A stretch of DNA of 64,000 nt from Microcella frigidaquae. GTDB lineage: Bacteria; Actinomycetota; Actinomycetes; Actinomycetales; Microbacteriaceae. The stretch covers positions 1,364,001 to 1,428,000 of the forward strand of contig NZ_JACHBS010000001.1 in the NCBI RefSeq assembly GCF_014200395.1. The letters run 5' to 3'. Made by a program: the position numbers and the translations under genes. Below, piece after piece: positions 41,020-49,536 of the stretch (the first letter of the stretch is position 1; each line of letters begins with the position of its first letter). The notes under the pieces are model-generated. The model worked only from the letters and a program-made list of their open reading frames with translations, made no database searches and was not told where the DNA came from.

Positions 41020-42294
41020 GTGATCCTTTCACGTCGCACCACCGCGAGCGCCGCCATCGCCGGCGCCGCCGCTGTCGCCCTGATCGCCACCGGCTGCAGC
41101 ACGGCCACCGACCCCGGTGCCGAGGGCGGTGACATCACCCTCACCGTCGCCACGTTCAACGACTTCGGCTACACCGACGAGCTCTTCGCTCAGTACGAGG
41201 CCGAGAACCCCGGCATCACGATCGTGCACAACCGCGCGGCCACGTCGAACGAGGCCCGCGACAACTTCTTCACCAAGCTCGGCGCCGGCAGCGGCCTCGC
41301 CGACATCGAGGCCGTCGAGGTCGACTGGTTCGCCGAGATGATGCAGTACAGCGACCGTCTCGCCGACCTCAGCGACCCGGCCGTCGCCGATCGCTGGGTC
41401 GACTGGAAGACCGCCGCCGCCACCGACGCCGACGGCCGCCTGGTCGCCTACGGCACCGACATCGGCCCTCAGGCCGTGTGCTACCGCGCCGACCTGTTCG
41501 AGGCCGCCGGCCTGCCCACCGACCGCGACGAGGTCGCCGCCCTGCTCGAGGGCGACTGGGATCGCTACTTCGAGGTCGGCCAGCAGTACGTTGACGCCTC
41601 GGGTGCCGCCTGGTTCGACGCCGCGGGCGCCATCTACCAGGGCATGATCAACCAGGTCGAGTACGCCTACGAGGAGGCCGACGGCACGGTCATCGCGACC
41701 GAGAACCCCGAGGTCAAGCAGATCTACACCGAGGTGCTCACCGCCTCGGAGAGCCTCTCGGCGCACCTCGCGCAGTGGAGCGACGACTGGTTCGCCGGTC
41801 TCTCGAACGGCGCTTTCGCCACGATGCTCTGCCCGGGCTGGATGCTCGGCGTCATCTCGGGCAACGCTCCTGACGTCACCGGCTGGGACGTGGCCAACGT
41901 CTTCCCCGGCGGCGGCGGCAACTGGGGCGGCTCGTACCTGACCGTTCCGGCTCAGGGCCAGAACATCGAGGAGGCCAAGAAGCTCGCCGCGTGGCTGACC
42001 GCGCCCGAGCAGCAGATGAGCGCGTTCGCCGCCGCGGGCACCTTCCCGAGCCAGGTCGAGGCGTACGAGTCGACCGAGCTGCAGGAGGCCACCAACGAGT
42101 ACTTCAACGGGGCGCCCGTCGGGCAGATCCTCATCGAGCGCTCGCAGGCCATCGAGGTCGCGCCGTTCAAGAGCGTGAAGTACTTCCCGATCAACGACGC
42201 CCTGCAGCGGGCGCTCACCCGGGTCGACGTCGACGGCACCGACACCATCGACAGCTCGTGGGAGCTCTTCGTCGCTGACGTCAACGCCCTCTAG
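41020..42294 (+). CDS. Sugar ABC transporter substrate-binding lipoprotein (CebE-like)
   Basis: 424 residues from GTG 41020, with AAAGGAG upstream. Lipoprotein signal ALIATGCS; mature domain of the family 1 extracellular binding proteins with VATFNDFGYTDELFAQYEAE, GTDIGPQAVCYRADLFEAAG and a C-terminal SWELFVADVNAL. It captures an oligosaccharide, probably cellobiose or another beta-glucoside given the GH1 gene and LacI regulator in the operon, and passes it to the two permeases. No ATPase is encoded here; such systems usually share an MsiK-type ATPase elsewhere. Confidence 0.9.
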   Translation: MILSRRTTASAAIAGAAAVALIATGCSTATDPGAEGGDITLTVATFNDFGYTDELFAQYEAENPGITIVHNRAATSNEARDNFFTKLGAGSGLADIEAVEVDWFAEMMQYSDRLADLSDPAVADRWVDWKTAAATDADGRLVAYGTDIGPQAVCYRADLFEAAGLPTDRDEVAALLEGDWDRYFEVGQQYVDASGAAWFDAAGAIYQGMINQVEYAYEEADGTVIATENPEVKQIYTEVLTASESLSAHLAQWSDDWFAGLSNGAFATMLCPGWMLGVISGNAPDVTGWDVANVFPGGGGNWGGSYLTVPAQGQNIEEAKKLAAWLTAPEQQMSAFAAAGTFPSQVEAYESTELQEATNEYFNGAPVGQILIERSQAIEVAPFKSVKYFPINDALQRALTRVDVDGTDTIDSSWELFVADVNAL

Positions 42295-42306
42295 GTCCAC
42301 CACCCG

Positions 42307-42336
42307 CCCGGGGGCCGCCCACCTGCGGCCCCCGGG
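42307..42336 (+). terminator. Intercistronic hairpin after the binding-protein gene
   Basis: Perfect 12-bp GC stem (42307-42318 with 42325-42336), loop CCACCT, no T-run. Such hairpins after binding-protein genes commonly stabilise the upstream mRNA and lower expression of downstream permeases. Confidence 0.55.
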
Positions 42337-42361
42337 CACCCCTCACCGACGAGGAGGAACC

Positions 42362-43303
42362 ATGTCAACCGTCACCGCGCCCGAGCGGTCCGTGCGCCGC
42401 GTCGCGTTCTCGCAGACGCTCTCGCGCTGGGACGTCAAGGTCTCGCCGTACCTCTACATCTCGCCGTTCTTCATCCTGTTCGCGATCACCGGGCTCTTCC
42501 CGCTCGTCTACACGGCGTGGGTCTCGGTGCACGAGTGGAACCTCATCGGCGGCCAGGGCGACTTCGTCGGCTTCGACAACTTCGCGTTCGTGCTCTCGAA
42601 CCCGCCGTTCTGGATCGCGCTGCGCAACACCTTCTCGATCTTCCTGATCTCGGCCGTGCCGCAGATCATCCTCGCCCTCCTGATCGCCGCCGTGCTCGAC
42701 CGCAATCTGCGGGCCAAGACCTTCTGGCGCATGGGCGTGCTGCTGCCCTACGTGGTCGCCCCCGTCGCCGTCACCCTGATCTTCAGCAACATGTTCGGCG
42801 ACCAGTACGGGCTCATCAACAACCTGCTCGGCGACCTCGGCATCGACCCGATCGGCTGGCACTCGGAAGTGCTGCCGAGCCACATCGCGATCGCCACCAT
42901 GGTGAACTTCCGCTGGACCGGCTACACGGCACTCATCCTCCTCGCCGGCATGCAGGCCATCCCGCGCGACTACTACGAGGCCGCGATGATCGACGGCGCG
43001 GGCACCGTGCGGCAGTTCTTCTCGATCACCATCCCGCAGCTGCGGCCGACCCTGATCTTCGTCATCGTGACCTCGACGATCGGCGGGCTGCAGATCTTCG
43101 ACGAGCCGCGCCTCTACGACACCGCGGGCCAGGGCGGCGCGAGCAGCCAGTGGATGACCATCACCATCTACCTCTACAACCTCGGCTGGGGGCAGCTGAA
43201 CTTCGGCCGCGCAGCCGCCGTGGCCTGGCTGTTGTTCCTCATCATCGTGATCGTCGGCCTCCTCAACGTCGTGATCACCCGTTCGATCGCGAGGGCATCA
43301 TGA
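42362..43303 (+). CDS. Sugar ABC transporter permease (CebF-like)
   Basis: 313 residues with six membrane helices. It opens with PYLYISPFFILFAITGLFPL and carries the EAA loop DYYEAAMIDGAGTVRQFFSI that contacts the ATPase. First permease of the carbohydrate-uptake-1 type pair. A ribosome site GAGGAGG lies just upstream. Its stop overlaps the next start as ATGA. Confidence 0.93.
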   Translation: MSTVTAPERSVRRVAFSQTLSRWDVKVSPYLYISPFFILFAITGLFPLVYTAWVSVHEWNLIGGQGDFVGFDNFAFVLSNPPFWIALRNTFSIFLISAVPQIILALLIAAVLDRNLRAKTFWRMGVLLPYVVAPVAVTLIFSNMFGDQYGLINNLLGDLGIDPIGWHSEVLPSHIAIATMVNFRWTGYTALILLAGMQAIPRDYYEAAMIDGAGTVRQFFSITIPQLRPTLIFVIVTSTIGGLQIFDEPRLYDTAGQGGASSQWMTITIYLYNLGWGQLNFGRAAAVAWLLFLIIVIVGLLNVVITRSIARAS

Positions 43304-44181
43304 GCACCGGATACGGACTCCTCGAGCGCGGCCGCCCGCGTCGCCGTCGCATCGACAACGGGCAGCGTCCCGGCTGGCTCGGCTACGGCTTCCTCACCGC
43401 CGTGCTGCTGGGCTCGATGTTCCCGCTCTACTGGTCCTTCCTGATCGGCTCGGGTGACGCCTCGACCATCAATCAGCAGGACATCGTGTGGTGGCCGGGC
43501 GGCAACTTCCTGAGCAACGCCGCCGCGGTGCTCGCGGCCGACGCGGTCAACTTCTGGCGGGCGCTGGGCAACTCGATCATCGTGTCGACGGTGGTCTCCG
43601 CATCCGTCGTGCTGTTCTCGACGCTCGCCGGCTTCGCCTTCGCGAAGCTGCGCTTCCGGGGCCGCAACGGGCTGCTCGTCTTCGTCATCGCGACGATGGC
43701 GGTGCCGACCCAGCTCGGGGTCGTGCCTCTCTTCATCGCGATGAGCCAGCTGCAGCTCGCCGGAACGCTGTGGGCGGTCATCCTGCCCGCCGTCGTCAGC
43801 GCGTTCGGGGTGTTCTGGATGACGCAGTACCTGAGCCAGGCCCTGCCCTACGAGCTCATCGAGGCGGCCCGGGTCGACGGAGCGAGCATGATCCGCACCT
43901 TCTGGTCGGTGGCCCTTCCCGCCGCACGCCCGGCCGCGGCGATGCTCGCCCTCTTCACCTTCATCGCCACCTGGACCAACTTCTTCTGGCCCTTCATCGT
44001 TCTCGACCGGCAGAACCCGACGCTGCCCGTGGCCCTGTCGCTGCTGCAGAGCAACTACTTCGTCGACTACTCGATCGTCATGGCCGGGGTTATCCTCAGC
44101 ACGATCCCCCTGTTGATCTTGTTCGTCGTCGCCGGCCGCCACCTCGTGAGCGGCATCATGCAAGGAGCCGTCAAGGGATGA
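43300..44181 (+). CDS. Sugar ABC transporter permease (CebG-like)
   Basis: 293 residues, six membrane helices. LGSMFPLYWSFLIGSG near the N-terminus, and an EAA loop at YELIEAARVDGASMIRTFWS. Second half of the translocation channel with the preceding permease. It is overlapped by 4 bp on both sides, so the three genes from the first permease to the glycosidase are translationally coupled. Confidence 0.93.
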   Translation: MSTGYGLLERGRPRRRRIDNGQRPGWLGYGFLTAVLLGSMFPLYWSFLIGSGDASTINQQDIVWWPGGNFLSNAAAVLAADAVNFWRALGNSIIVSTVVSASVVLFSTLAGFAFAKLRFRGRNGLLVFVIATMAVPTQLGVVPLFIAMSQLQLAGTLWAVILPAVVSAFGVFWMTQYLSQALPYELIEAARVDGASMIRTFWSVALPAARPAAAMLALFTFIATWTNFFWPFIVLDRQNPTLPVALSLLQSNYFVDYSIVMAGVILSTIPLLILFVVAGRHLVSGIMQGAVKG

Positions 44182-45644
44182 CCGCCACCACTCCCGCCCC
44201 GACCGGGGCGAGCGCTGCCGCGCGCCCGCTTCCGCCCCAGCTGCTGCTCGGGGTCGCCACCGCCGCCTACCAGATCGAGGGCGCCACGCACCGCGACGGG
44301 CGCGCAGACTCGATCTGGGACGCCTTCAGCCGCATCCCCGGCGCCGTGGTCGGCGGCGAGAGCGGTGAGCGCGCGTGCGAGCACTACGACCGCTACCGCG
44401 ACGACGTCGCCCTCATGCGCGAGCTCGGGGTGCAGGTCTACCGGTTCTCGACCTCGTGGGCGCGCGTGCAGCCGGATGGCCGCACCGCGAACCCCGCCGG
44501 CCTCGACTTCTACCGGCGCCTGACCGACGAGCTGCTCGCGGCGGGCATCACGCCCTGGCTGACCCTCTACCACTGGGACCTGCCGCAGGCGCTGCAGGAG
44601 GTCGGCGGCTGGCCCGAGCGCGACACGGCGCTGCGCTTCGCCGACTACGCCGCCGACGTGCATGCTGCGCTCGGCGACCGCATCCACCACTGGACGACCC
44701 TCAACGAGCCGTGGTGCTCCGCCTTCCTCGGATACCTCAGCGGCGAGCACGCCCCCGGCGAGCAGAACCCGCAGCGCGCCCTCGACGCCGCCCACCACCT
44801 GCTGCTGGGGCACGGCCTGGCCACGCAGCGCCTGCGATCGCTGGATGCGTCGCTCGACCTCGGGATCACGCTCAACATGACCGTGGCCGACCCCGTCGAC
44901 CCGCACGACCCCGCCGACCTCGACGCCGCGCGGCGCATCGACGCGCAGCACAACCGGCTCTTCCTCGACCCGATCTTCCGCGGTGCCTACCCCGCCGACC
45001 TGCTCGACGACCTCGCCGCGCGCGGGCTGCACCTGCCCGTGCAGGAGGGCGACCTCGCCGCGATCGCGACACCCATCGACGCGCTGGGGGTCAACTACTA
45101 CCACGGCGATGCGGTGAGCGCGCATCCGCCCGCTGCGGCACCGCTGTCGAGCGCCGCGCCCTCGGAGCGACCGAAGCGCTCGCCCTTCCCCGCGGGCGAC
45201 GGCATCTTCACCCACCCGCGCGGGCTGCCCGTCACGGCGATGGGTTGGGAGGTGCAGCCCGAGGGGCTCACCCGCCTGCTGCGGCGCATCGACGCCGAGT
45301 ACACCCGGCCCGCCGGCGTGGTGCTGTACGTCACCGAGAACGGGGCCGCCTACACCGACGTGCCCGACGCCGAGGGCTTCGTCGATGACATCGAGCGGGC
45401 CGAGTTCGTGCGCCTGCATGTCGACGCGGTGGTCGACGCGATCGAGGCCGGTGTCGACGTGCGCGGGTACTTCTACTGGTCGCTGCTCGACAACTTCGAG
45501 TGGGCCTGGGGCTACGACAAGCGCTTCGGTCTCGTGCGCGTCGACTACGACTCGCAGAGCCGCACCGTGAAGCGCAGCGGACGGCTCTACCAGGCGATGA
45601 TCGCGGGGCGCAGCGTTGCGCCCCCGCTCGATCCGCGCCCGTAG
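44178..45644 (+). CDS. Glycoside hydrolase family 1 beta-glucosidase
   Basis: 488 residues, a complete GH1 barrel. LLGVATAAYQIEGA marks the start. The acid/base Glu is in TLNEPW (about residue 177) and the nucleophile Glu in YVTENG (about 387). The C-terminal WSLLDNFEWAWGYDKRFGLV binds the non-reducing glucose. There is no signal peptide, so it acts in the cytoplasm on the beta-glucoside imported by the ABC system, giving glucose. ATGA overlap with the permease gene. Confidence 0.95.
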   Translation: MTATTPAPTGASAAARPLPPQLLLGVATAAYQIEGATHRDGRADSIWDAFSRIPGAVVGGESGERACEHYDRYRDDVALMRELGVQVYRFSTSWARVQPDGRTANPAGLDFYRRLTDELLAAGITPWLTLYHWDLPQALQEVGGWPERDTALRFADYAADVHAALGDRIHHWTTLNEPWCSAFLGYLSGEHAPGEQNPQRALDAAHHLLLGHGLATQRLRSLDASLDLGITLNMTVADPVDPHDPADLDAARRIDAQHNRLFLDPIFRGAYPADLLDDLAARGLHLPVQEGDLAAIATPIDALGVNYYHGDAVSAHPPAAAPLSSAAPSERPKRSPFPAGDGIFTHPRGLPVTAMGWEVQPEGLTRLLRRIDAEYTRPAGVVLYVTENGAAYTDVPDAEGFVDDIERAEFVRLHVDAVVDAIEAGVDVRGYFYWSLLDNFEWAWGYDKRFGLVRVDYDSQSRTVKRSGRLYQAMIAGRSVAPPLDPRP

Positions 45645-45653
45645 GATTCCCCC

Positions 45654-46679
45654 ATGACGGCGGACGGAGCAGGCACCCGAGTCGCTCCGACGCTCGAGAT
45701 GGTCGCCGAGCGCGCGGGCGTCTCGCGCGCGACCGTCTCGCGCGTCGTCAACGGGTCGCCGCGCGTGAGCGACGAGACGGTCGCCGCGGTGACCGCCGCG
45801 ATCGCCGAGCTGCGCTACACCCCCAACCGCGCCGCGCGCTCGCTGGCCAACCGCAAGGCGATGGCGATCGCCCTGGTGATTCCGGAGGACACGACGCGCT
45901 TCTTCGGCGACCCCTACTTCGCCGCGATCGTGCAGGGCATCTCGACCGCGCTCGACGACACCGGGTACGCGCTCACCCTGCATCTGGCGAGTGCGAGCGG
46001 CCGCTTCGACGCCACCGTCGCCTACTTGCGCGGGGGTAACGTCGACGGCGCCCTCGTGGTGTCGCACCACACCGACGATCACGTGCTCGCCGAGCTGGGC
46101 GAGAGCATCCCCGTCGTCTTCGGCGGTCGCCCCGCCGACCCCGCATCGACCGACAGCTACTACGTCGACGTCGACAACATCGCGGCCGCCGCCGACGGCA
46201 CCCGGTTCCTCATCGAGCGCGGCCGCCGCCGCATCGGCACGATCGCCGGCCCTGCCGACATGCCCGCGGGAGTCGACCGGCTGACCGGCTGGCAGCAGGC
46301 GATGACGGATGCGGGGCTCGAGCCCGACGCGGCCGTGCACGGTGACTTCACCCTGGCGGGGGGCATGCGCGCCACGCGCGAGCTGCTCGACGCCCACCCC
46401 GACCTCGACGCGATCTTCGTCGCGAGCGACCTCATGGCCATGGGGGCCGTCACGGTGCTGCGCGAGCGCGGCATCGCCGTGCCCGAGCAGGTCGCCGTCA
46501 TGGGCTTCGACGACTCGCCCGCGGCCCTCGCCTGCGAGGTGCCGCTCACCACGGTGCGGCAACCCTCGGTCGAGCAGGGCGAGCGCATGGCGCGCATCCT
46601 GCTCGATCTGCTCGCCGGGCGCCCGGTCGCCCGACGCCACCTCATGCCGACGTCGATCGTGGTGCGCACGAGCGCCTAA
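45654..46679 (+). CDS. LacI-family transcriptional repressor (CebR-like)
   Basis: 341 residues. The N-terminal HTH is LEMVAERAGVSRATVSRVVNG, then the hinge helix RAARSLANRKAMAIALVIPE and a periplasmic-binding-protein-like sensor ending GERMARILLDLLAGRPV. It most likely binds the twin TGAGAGCGCTCTCA palindromes before the operon and is released by the imported sugar. Although last in the operon it has its own -10 (TAGGAT at 45642-45647, 6 nt before the ATG), so it can be made when the main promoter is off. Confidence 0.92.
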   Translation: MTADGAGTRVAPTLEMVAERAGVSRATVSRVVNGSPRVSDETVAAVTAAIAELRYTPNRAARSLANRKAMAIALVIPEDTTRFFGDPYFAAIVQGISTALDDTGYALTLHLASASGRFDATVAYLRGGNVDGALVVSHHTDDHVLAELGESIPVVFGGRPADPASTDSYYVDVDNIAAAADGTRFLIERGRRRIGTIAGPADMPAGVDRLTGWQQAMTDAGLEPDAAVHGDFTLAGGMRATRELLDAHPDLDAIFVASDLMAMGAVTVLRERGIAVPEQVAVMGFDDSPAALACEVPLTTVRQPSVEQGERMARILLDLLAGRPVARRHLMPTSIVVRTSA

Positions 46680-46715
46680 TCGCGCCCGGATGATCGCCCC
46701 GGTACTGTGAGGCCC

Positions 46716-46961
46716 ATGTCCCGTCGCCGCGCCATCATCGCCGCCGTGCTGGTCGGGGCGGCCGCGCTGCTGTACGGGGTCTCGCCCCTCGATCTCGCTC
46801 CGGAGATCCTGCTCGGACCGGCCGGCCTGCTCGACGACGCCGGCGTGCTCATCGCGGCGGCCGTCGGAATCTGGAAGCTGCTGTCGGGCAGTCGGCCCGC
46901 ACCGGCCCCGGCGCCTCCACCCGAGGAGCAGACCCGGTGGGAGCAGAAGCTGCCCGAGTAG
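46716..46961 (+). CDS. Small DUF1232-like (YkvA) membrane protein
   Basis: 81 residues from ATG 46716, with TACTGT (46703-46708) 7 nt upstream. A basic N-terminus is followed by AIIAAVLVGAAALLYGVSPLDLAPEIL; the SPLDLxPE motif is the mark of DUF1232 membrane proteins. A second hydrophobic stretch and a Pro-rich tail follow. Role unknown. Confidence 0.7.
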   Translation: MSRRRAIIAAVLVGAAALLYGVSPLDLAPEILLGPAGLLDDAGVLIAAAVGIWKLLSGSRPAPAPAPPPEEQTRWEQKLPE

Positions 46962-46971
46962 GGTTCGTGCC

Positions 46972-47256
46972 ATGAGCCTCACCGTCACCCACGAGCCCGA
47001 CACCGACCGCTACGCCGTCTACGACGGCGACGAGCTGCAGGGCTGGATCGTCTACGACCGGGTCGACGGCACCGTGCGACTGCTGCACGCCGAGGTGCCG
47101 CCGCTGATGCGCAACAAGGGCGTCGGCGGAGAGGTCGTGCGCGCGATCCTCGACGAACTGCGGGCGACGACAACCGACCGCGTGCAGCCGGTGTGCGGCT
47201 TCGTGGTCATGTGGATGCGTCGGCACCCCGAGTACGCCGACCTGACGACCCGCTGA
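46972..47256 (+). CDS. GNAT-like N-acetyltransferase (YjdJ/Gcn5-related short form)
   Basis: 94 residues. The short GNAT form has GWIVYDRVDGTVRLLHAEV, an acetyl-CoA loop-like RNKGVGGEVVRAILDELR, then VCGFVVMWMRRHPEYADL. TAGGGT (46959-46964), which begins in the stop codon of the previous gene, lies 7 nt before the ATG, so the gene has its own leaderless promoter. Substrate unknown. Direct repeats follow its stop (47247-47260 and 47287-47300). Confidence 0.82.
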   Translation: MSLTVTHEPDTDRYAVYDGDELQGWIVYDRVDGTVRLLHAEVPPLMRNKGVGGEVVRAILDELRATTTDRVQPVCGFVVMWMRRHPEYADLTTR

Positions 47257-47321
47257 CCTGACCACGCGCTGTCCTGACCACGCGCAGACCCGCTGACCTG
47301 CGCGGGGTACGGCCCGCCCGG

Positions 47322-47624
47322 CTAGAGCCGGATCGACCCGCGGTACCCTCCCCCCTCCTCCGGATCGCTCTCGATGCGCGGCACGCCGGGGTGGTCATCG
47401 CCGGGCACCGGCGCCGGTGCGGGCATCGCGGTCTGCCGGTCGAGCTCGAGGGCGGCCTCGTGCCGGGTCGGGTTGAAGACCTCATCACCGATGCCGACGA
47501 GACCGGCGCCCGTGCCGCCCCGCCGACCGTCGCCGCGCAGGTCGATCCAACCGCGGCGCTGGGCGAGCATCCCGAGCGGGATCGCGATGGTCGCGATCAC
47601 CAGCCAGCCCCACCACGGCATCAC
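47322..47624 (-). CDS. Small single-helix membrane protein, hypothetical
   Basis: 100 residues from GTG 47624, with TAGGCT (47631-47636) 6 nt upstream. An N-terminal membrane helix (WWGWLVIATIAIPLGML) is followed by a polar tail rich in Gly, Pro and Asp. I do not recognise the family. The well-placed -10 supports it as a real gene. Confidence 0.55.
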   Translation of the reverse strand: MMPWWGWLVIATIAIPLGMLAQRRGWIDLRGDGRRGGTGAGLVGIGDEVFNPTRHEAALELDRQTAMPAPAPVPGDDHPGVPRIESDPEEGGGYRGSIRL

Positions 47625-47686
47625 CTCGCCAGCCTACCCCGGCGGCACGGAGGAATTCTCGACACCGACGCGGTCGCTCGCGCCGC

Positions 47687-48499
47687 TCAGTCGCGAAGCG
47701 GCAGCACGATCGGACGCTCGCTGTCGCCCACGCGGTGAATCTGAACCGCAAGCCCGTAGACCCGACCCACCCGGTCGGCCGTCATGACCTCGTGCGGCGT
47801 GCCGACAGCGTCGAGCCGACCGTGGTCAAGCAGCGCGATGCGGTCGGCGTAGGCCCCCGCGAGCGACAGGTCGTGCACGACCACGACGACCGCACGGCCC
47901 TCGGCCGCCAGGCCGCGCGCGACGCGCATGACGTCCTCCTGGTGGCGCAGGTCGAGCGCCGCCGTCGGCTCGTCGAGGAAGACGATCGGGGTGCGCTGGG
48001 CCAGCACGCGGGCCAGGGATGCGCGCGCCTGCTCGCCGCCGCTCAGGCTCGTGAACCGCCGGCCGAGCAGGTGCTCGATGTCGGTCGCCCTGATCGCCTC
48101 GAGCACCGCCGCCTGGTCGTCGGCGAGCTCGGCGGTGCGCAGCCAGGGGCTGCGCCCCATCTGCACGATCTCGATGACGCGGAAGGGGAAGCTCACCGTG
48201 TTGGCCTGGCTCAGCACCGCGCGGCGCCGCGCGAGCTCGAGCGGGCGGTAGGCCCCGACGGGCCGGCCGAGCAGCTCGACGCTACCCGCCGAAGGGTCCT
48301 GGTCGCCGCTCAGCACCGACAGCAGTGTCGACTTACCGGCGCCGTTCGGGCCGACGAGGGCGAGCACCTCGCCGGGCAGGATGTCGAGGTCGATGCCGGT
48401 GAGGATCTCGCGGCCATCGCGCGTCAGGCGCACCCCGCGGGCGACGATCACCGGTTCGGCCCCGTCGAGGGTCGCCGGCACCTCTGCTGCCGCGCTCAT
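47687..48499 (-). CDS. hmuV: Heme/iron-siderophore ABC transporter ATPase (HmuV-like)
   Basis: 270 residues. Walker A GPNGAGKS, signature LSGGEQARASLARVL, Walker B PIVFLDEPTAAL and the switch His in VVVHDLSLAG. The N-terminal order and the SQANTVSFPFRVIEIVQMG segment match HmuV/FecE ATPases. It energises the FecCD-type permease whose gene overlaps by 4 bp upstream. The ligand (heme, siderophore or cobalamin) is not fixed by sequence. Confidence 0.86.
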   Translation of the reverse strand: MSAAAEVPATLDGAEPVIVARGVRLTRDGREILTGIDLDILPGEVLALVGPNGAGKSTLLSVLSGDQDPSAGSVELLGRPVGAYRPLELARRRAVLSQANTVSFPFRVIEIVQMGRSPWLRTAELADDQAAVLEAIRATDIEHLLGRRFTSLSGGEQARASLARVLAQRTPIVFLDEPTAALDLRHQEDVMRVARGLAAEGRAVVVVVHDLSLAGAYADRIALLDHGRLDAVGTPHEVMTADRVGRVYGLAVQIHRVGDSERPIVLPLRD

Positions 48500-49536
48500 G
48501 CCCACCCCCCGCTGCGACGACGCTGGCGATAGAGCAGCCAGAAGAAGAAGGGGCCGCCGACGAGCGAGGTGAGCATGCCGATCGGCAACTCGGCCCCGGC
48601 GACGAGGGTGCGGGTCAGCAGGTCGGCGATGACGAGCAGGGCCCCGCCGCCGACCGCGCTCGCGAGCACGAGCCCGCGGTGGGCGGGCCCGATGATCATG
48701 CGGATGAGGTGGGGCACGACCAGGCCGACGAACGCGATGATGCCGGTGAATGCCACCGCGACGCCGGTCAGCAGGGCGACGAGCACGATCGAGACCAGCC
48801 GCAGGCGCTCGACGTCGACGCCGAGGTGCCGGGCGTTGCGCTCGCCGAGCGCGAGCAGGTCGTACCGTCGCGCGAGCGCGAGGGCGACGAGCACGCCCGG
48901 CACGGCGACCGCGGCCACCACGGCGACCTGCGACCACAGCGAACCACCGAGCGAGCCGAGCTGCCAGAACACGATCTGCTCGCGGCTGGCCGAGTCGGCC
49001 ACGAACAGCACGAAGGCGATGCCCGCCTGCGCGATCGCGTTGACGGCGATGCCGGTCAGCAGGAGGGTGACGACCTCGGTGCGCCCGCCGGCGCGCGAGA
49101 CGACGTAGACGAGGAGCGTCGCCACGAGCCCGCCGAGGAAGGCGAAGACCGCGACGCCGGCGACGCCGAGCACGGATGCTCCCACCACGATCGCCGTCGC
49201 CGCACCCAGGGCGGCTCCTGACGAGACTCCCACCACGCCGGGCTCGGCGAGCGGGTTGCCGAAGATCGCCTGCATGACGGCGCCCGCCACGGCGAGCGCC
49301 GCGCCCACGACGAGCGCCATGACGATACGCGGGAAGCGCACCACCCAGAGCGTGCTCTCGATGATCGGGTCGGTGGGCGCCCAGTCGGTGTCGATGCCGA
49401 TGGCGCGCAGCAGCGAGCCCGCAACCTCGGTCGGAGTGACAGCGAGCTGCCCGGTGATGGCCGACAGCACGACCCCGCCGACCAGCAGGCCGGCGAGCAG
49501 CAGGGTGAGGGCGACGGCCCGCGAGCGCGGGCTCAC
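48496..49536 (-). CDS. hmuU: FecCD-family ABC transporter permease (HmuU-like)
   Basis: 346 residues with about nine or ten membrane helices. FecCD hallmarks are FPRIVMALVVGAALAVAGAVMQ, NPLAEPGVVGVSSGAALGAA and VGLVVPHLIRMIIG. It imports an iron-siderophore or heme with the ATPase. It overlaps both neighbours by 4 bp. The usual binding-protein gene (hmuT) is not present; its place upstream is taken by a lipoate ligase gene. Confidence 0.88.
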   Translation of the reverse strand: MSPRSRAVALTLLLAGLLVGGVVLSAITGQLAVTPTEVAGSLLRAIGIDTDWAPTDPIIESTLWVVRFPRIVMALVVGAALAVAGAVMQAIFGNPLAEPGVVGVSSGAALGAATAIVVGASVLGVAGVAVFAFLGGLVATLLVYVVSRAGGRTEVVTLLLTGIAVNAIAQAGIAFVLFVADSASREQIVFWQLGSLGGSLWSQVAVVAAVAVPGVLVALALARRYDLLALGERNARHLGVDVERLRLVSIVLVALLTGVAVAFTGIIAFVGLVVPHLIRMIIGPAHRGLVLASAVGGGALLVIADLLTRTLVAGAELPIGMLTSLVGGPFFFWLLYRQRRRSGGWA

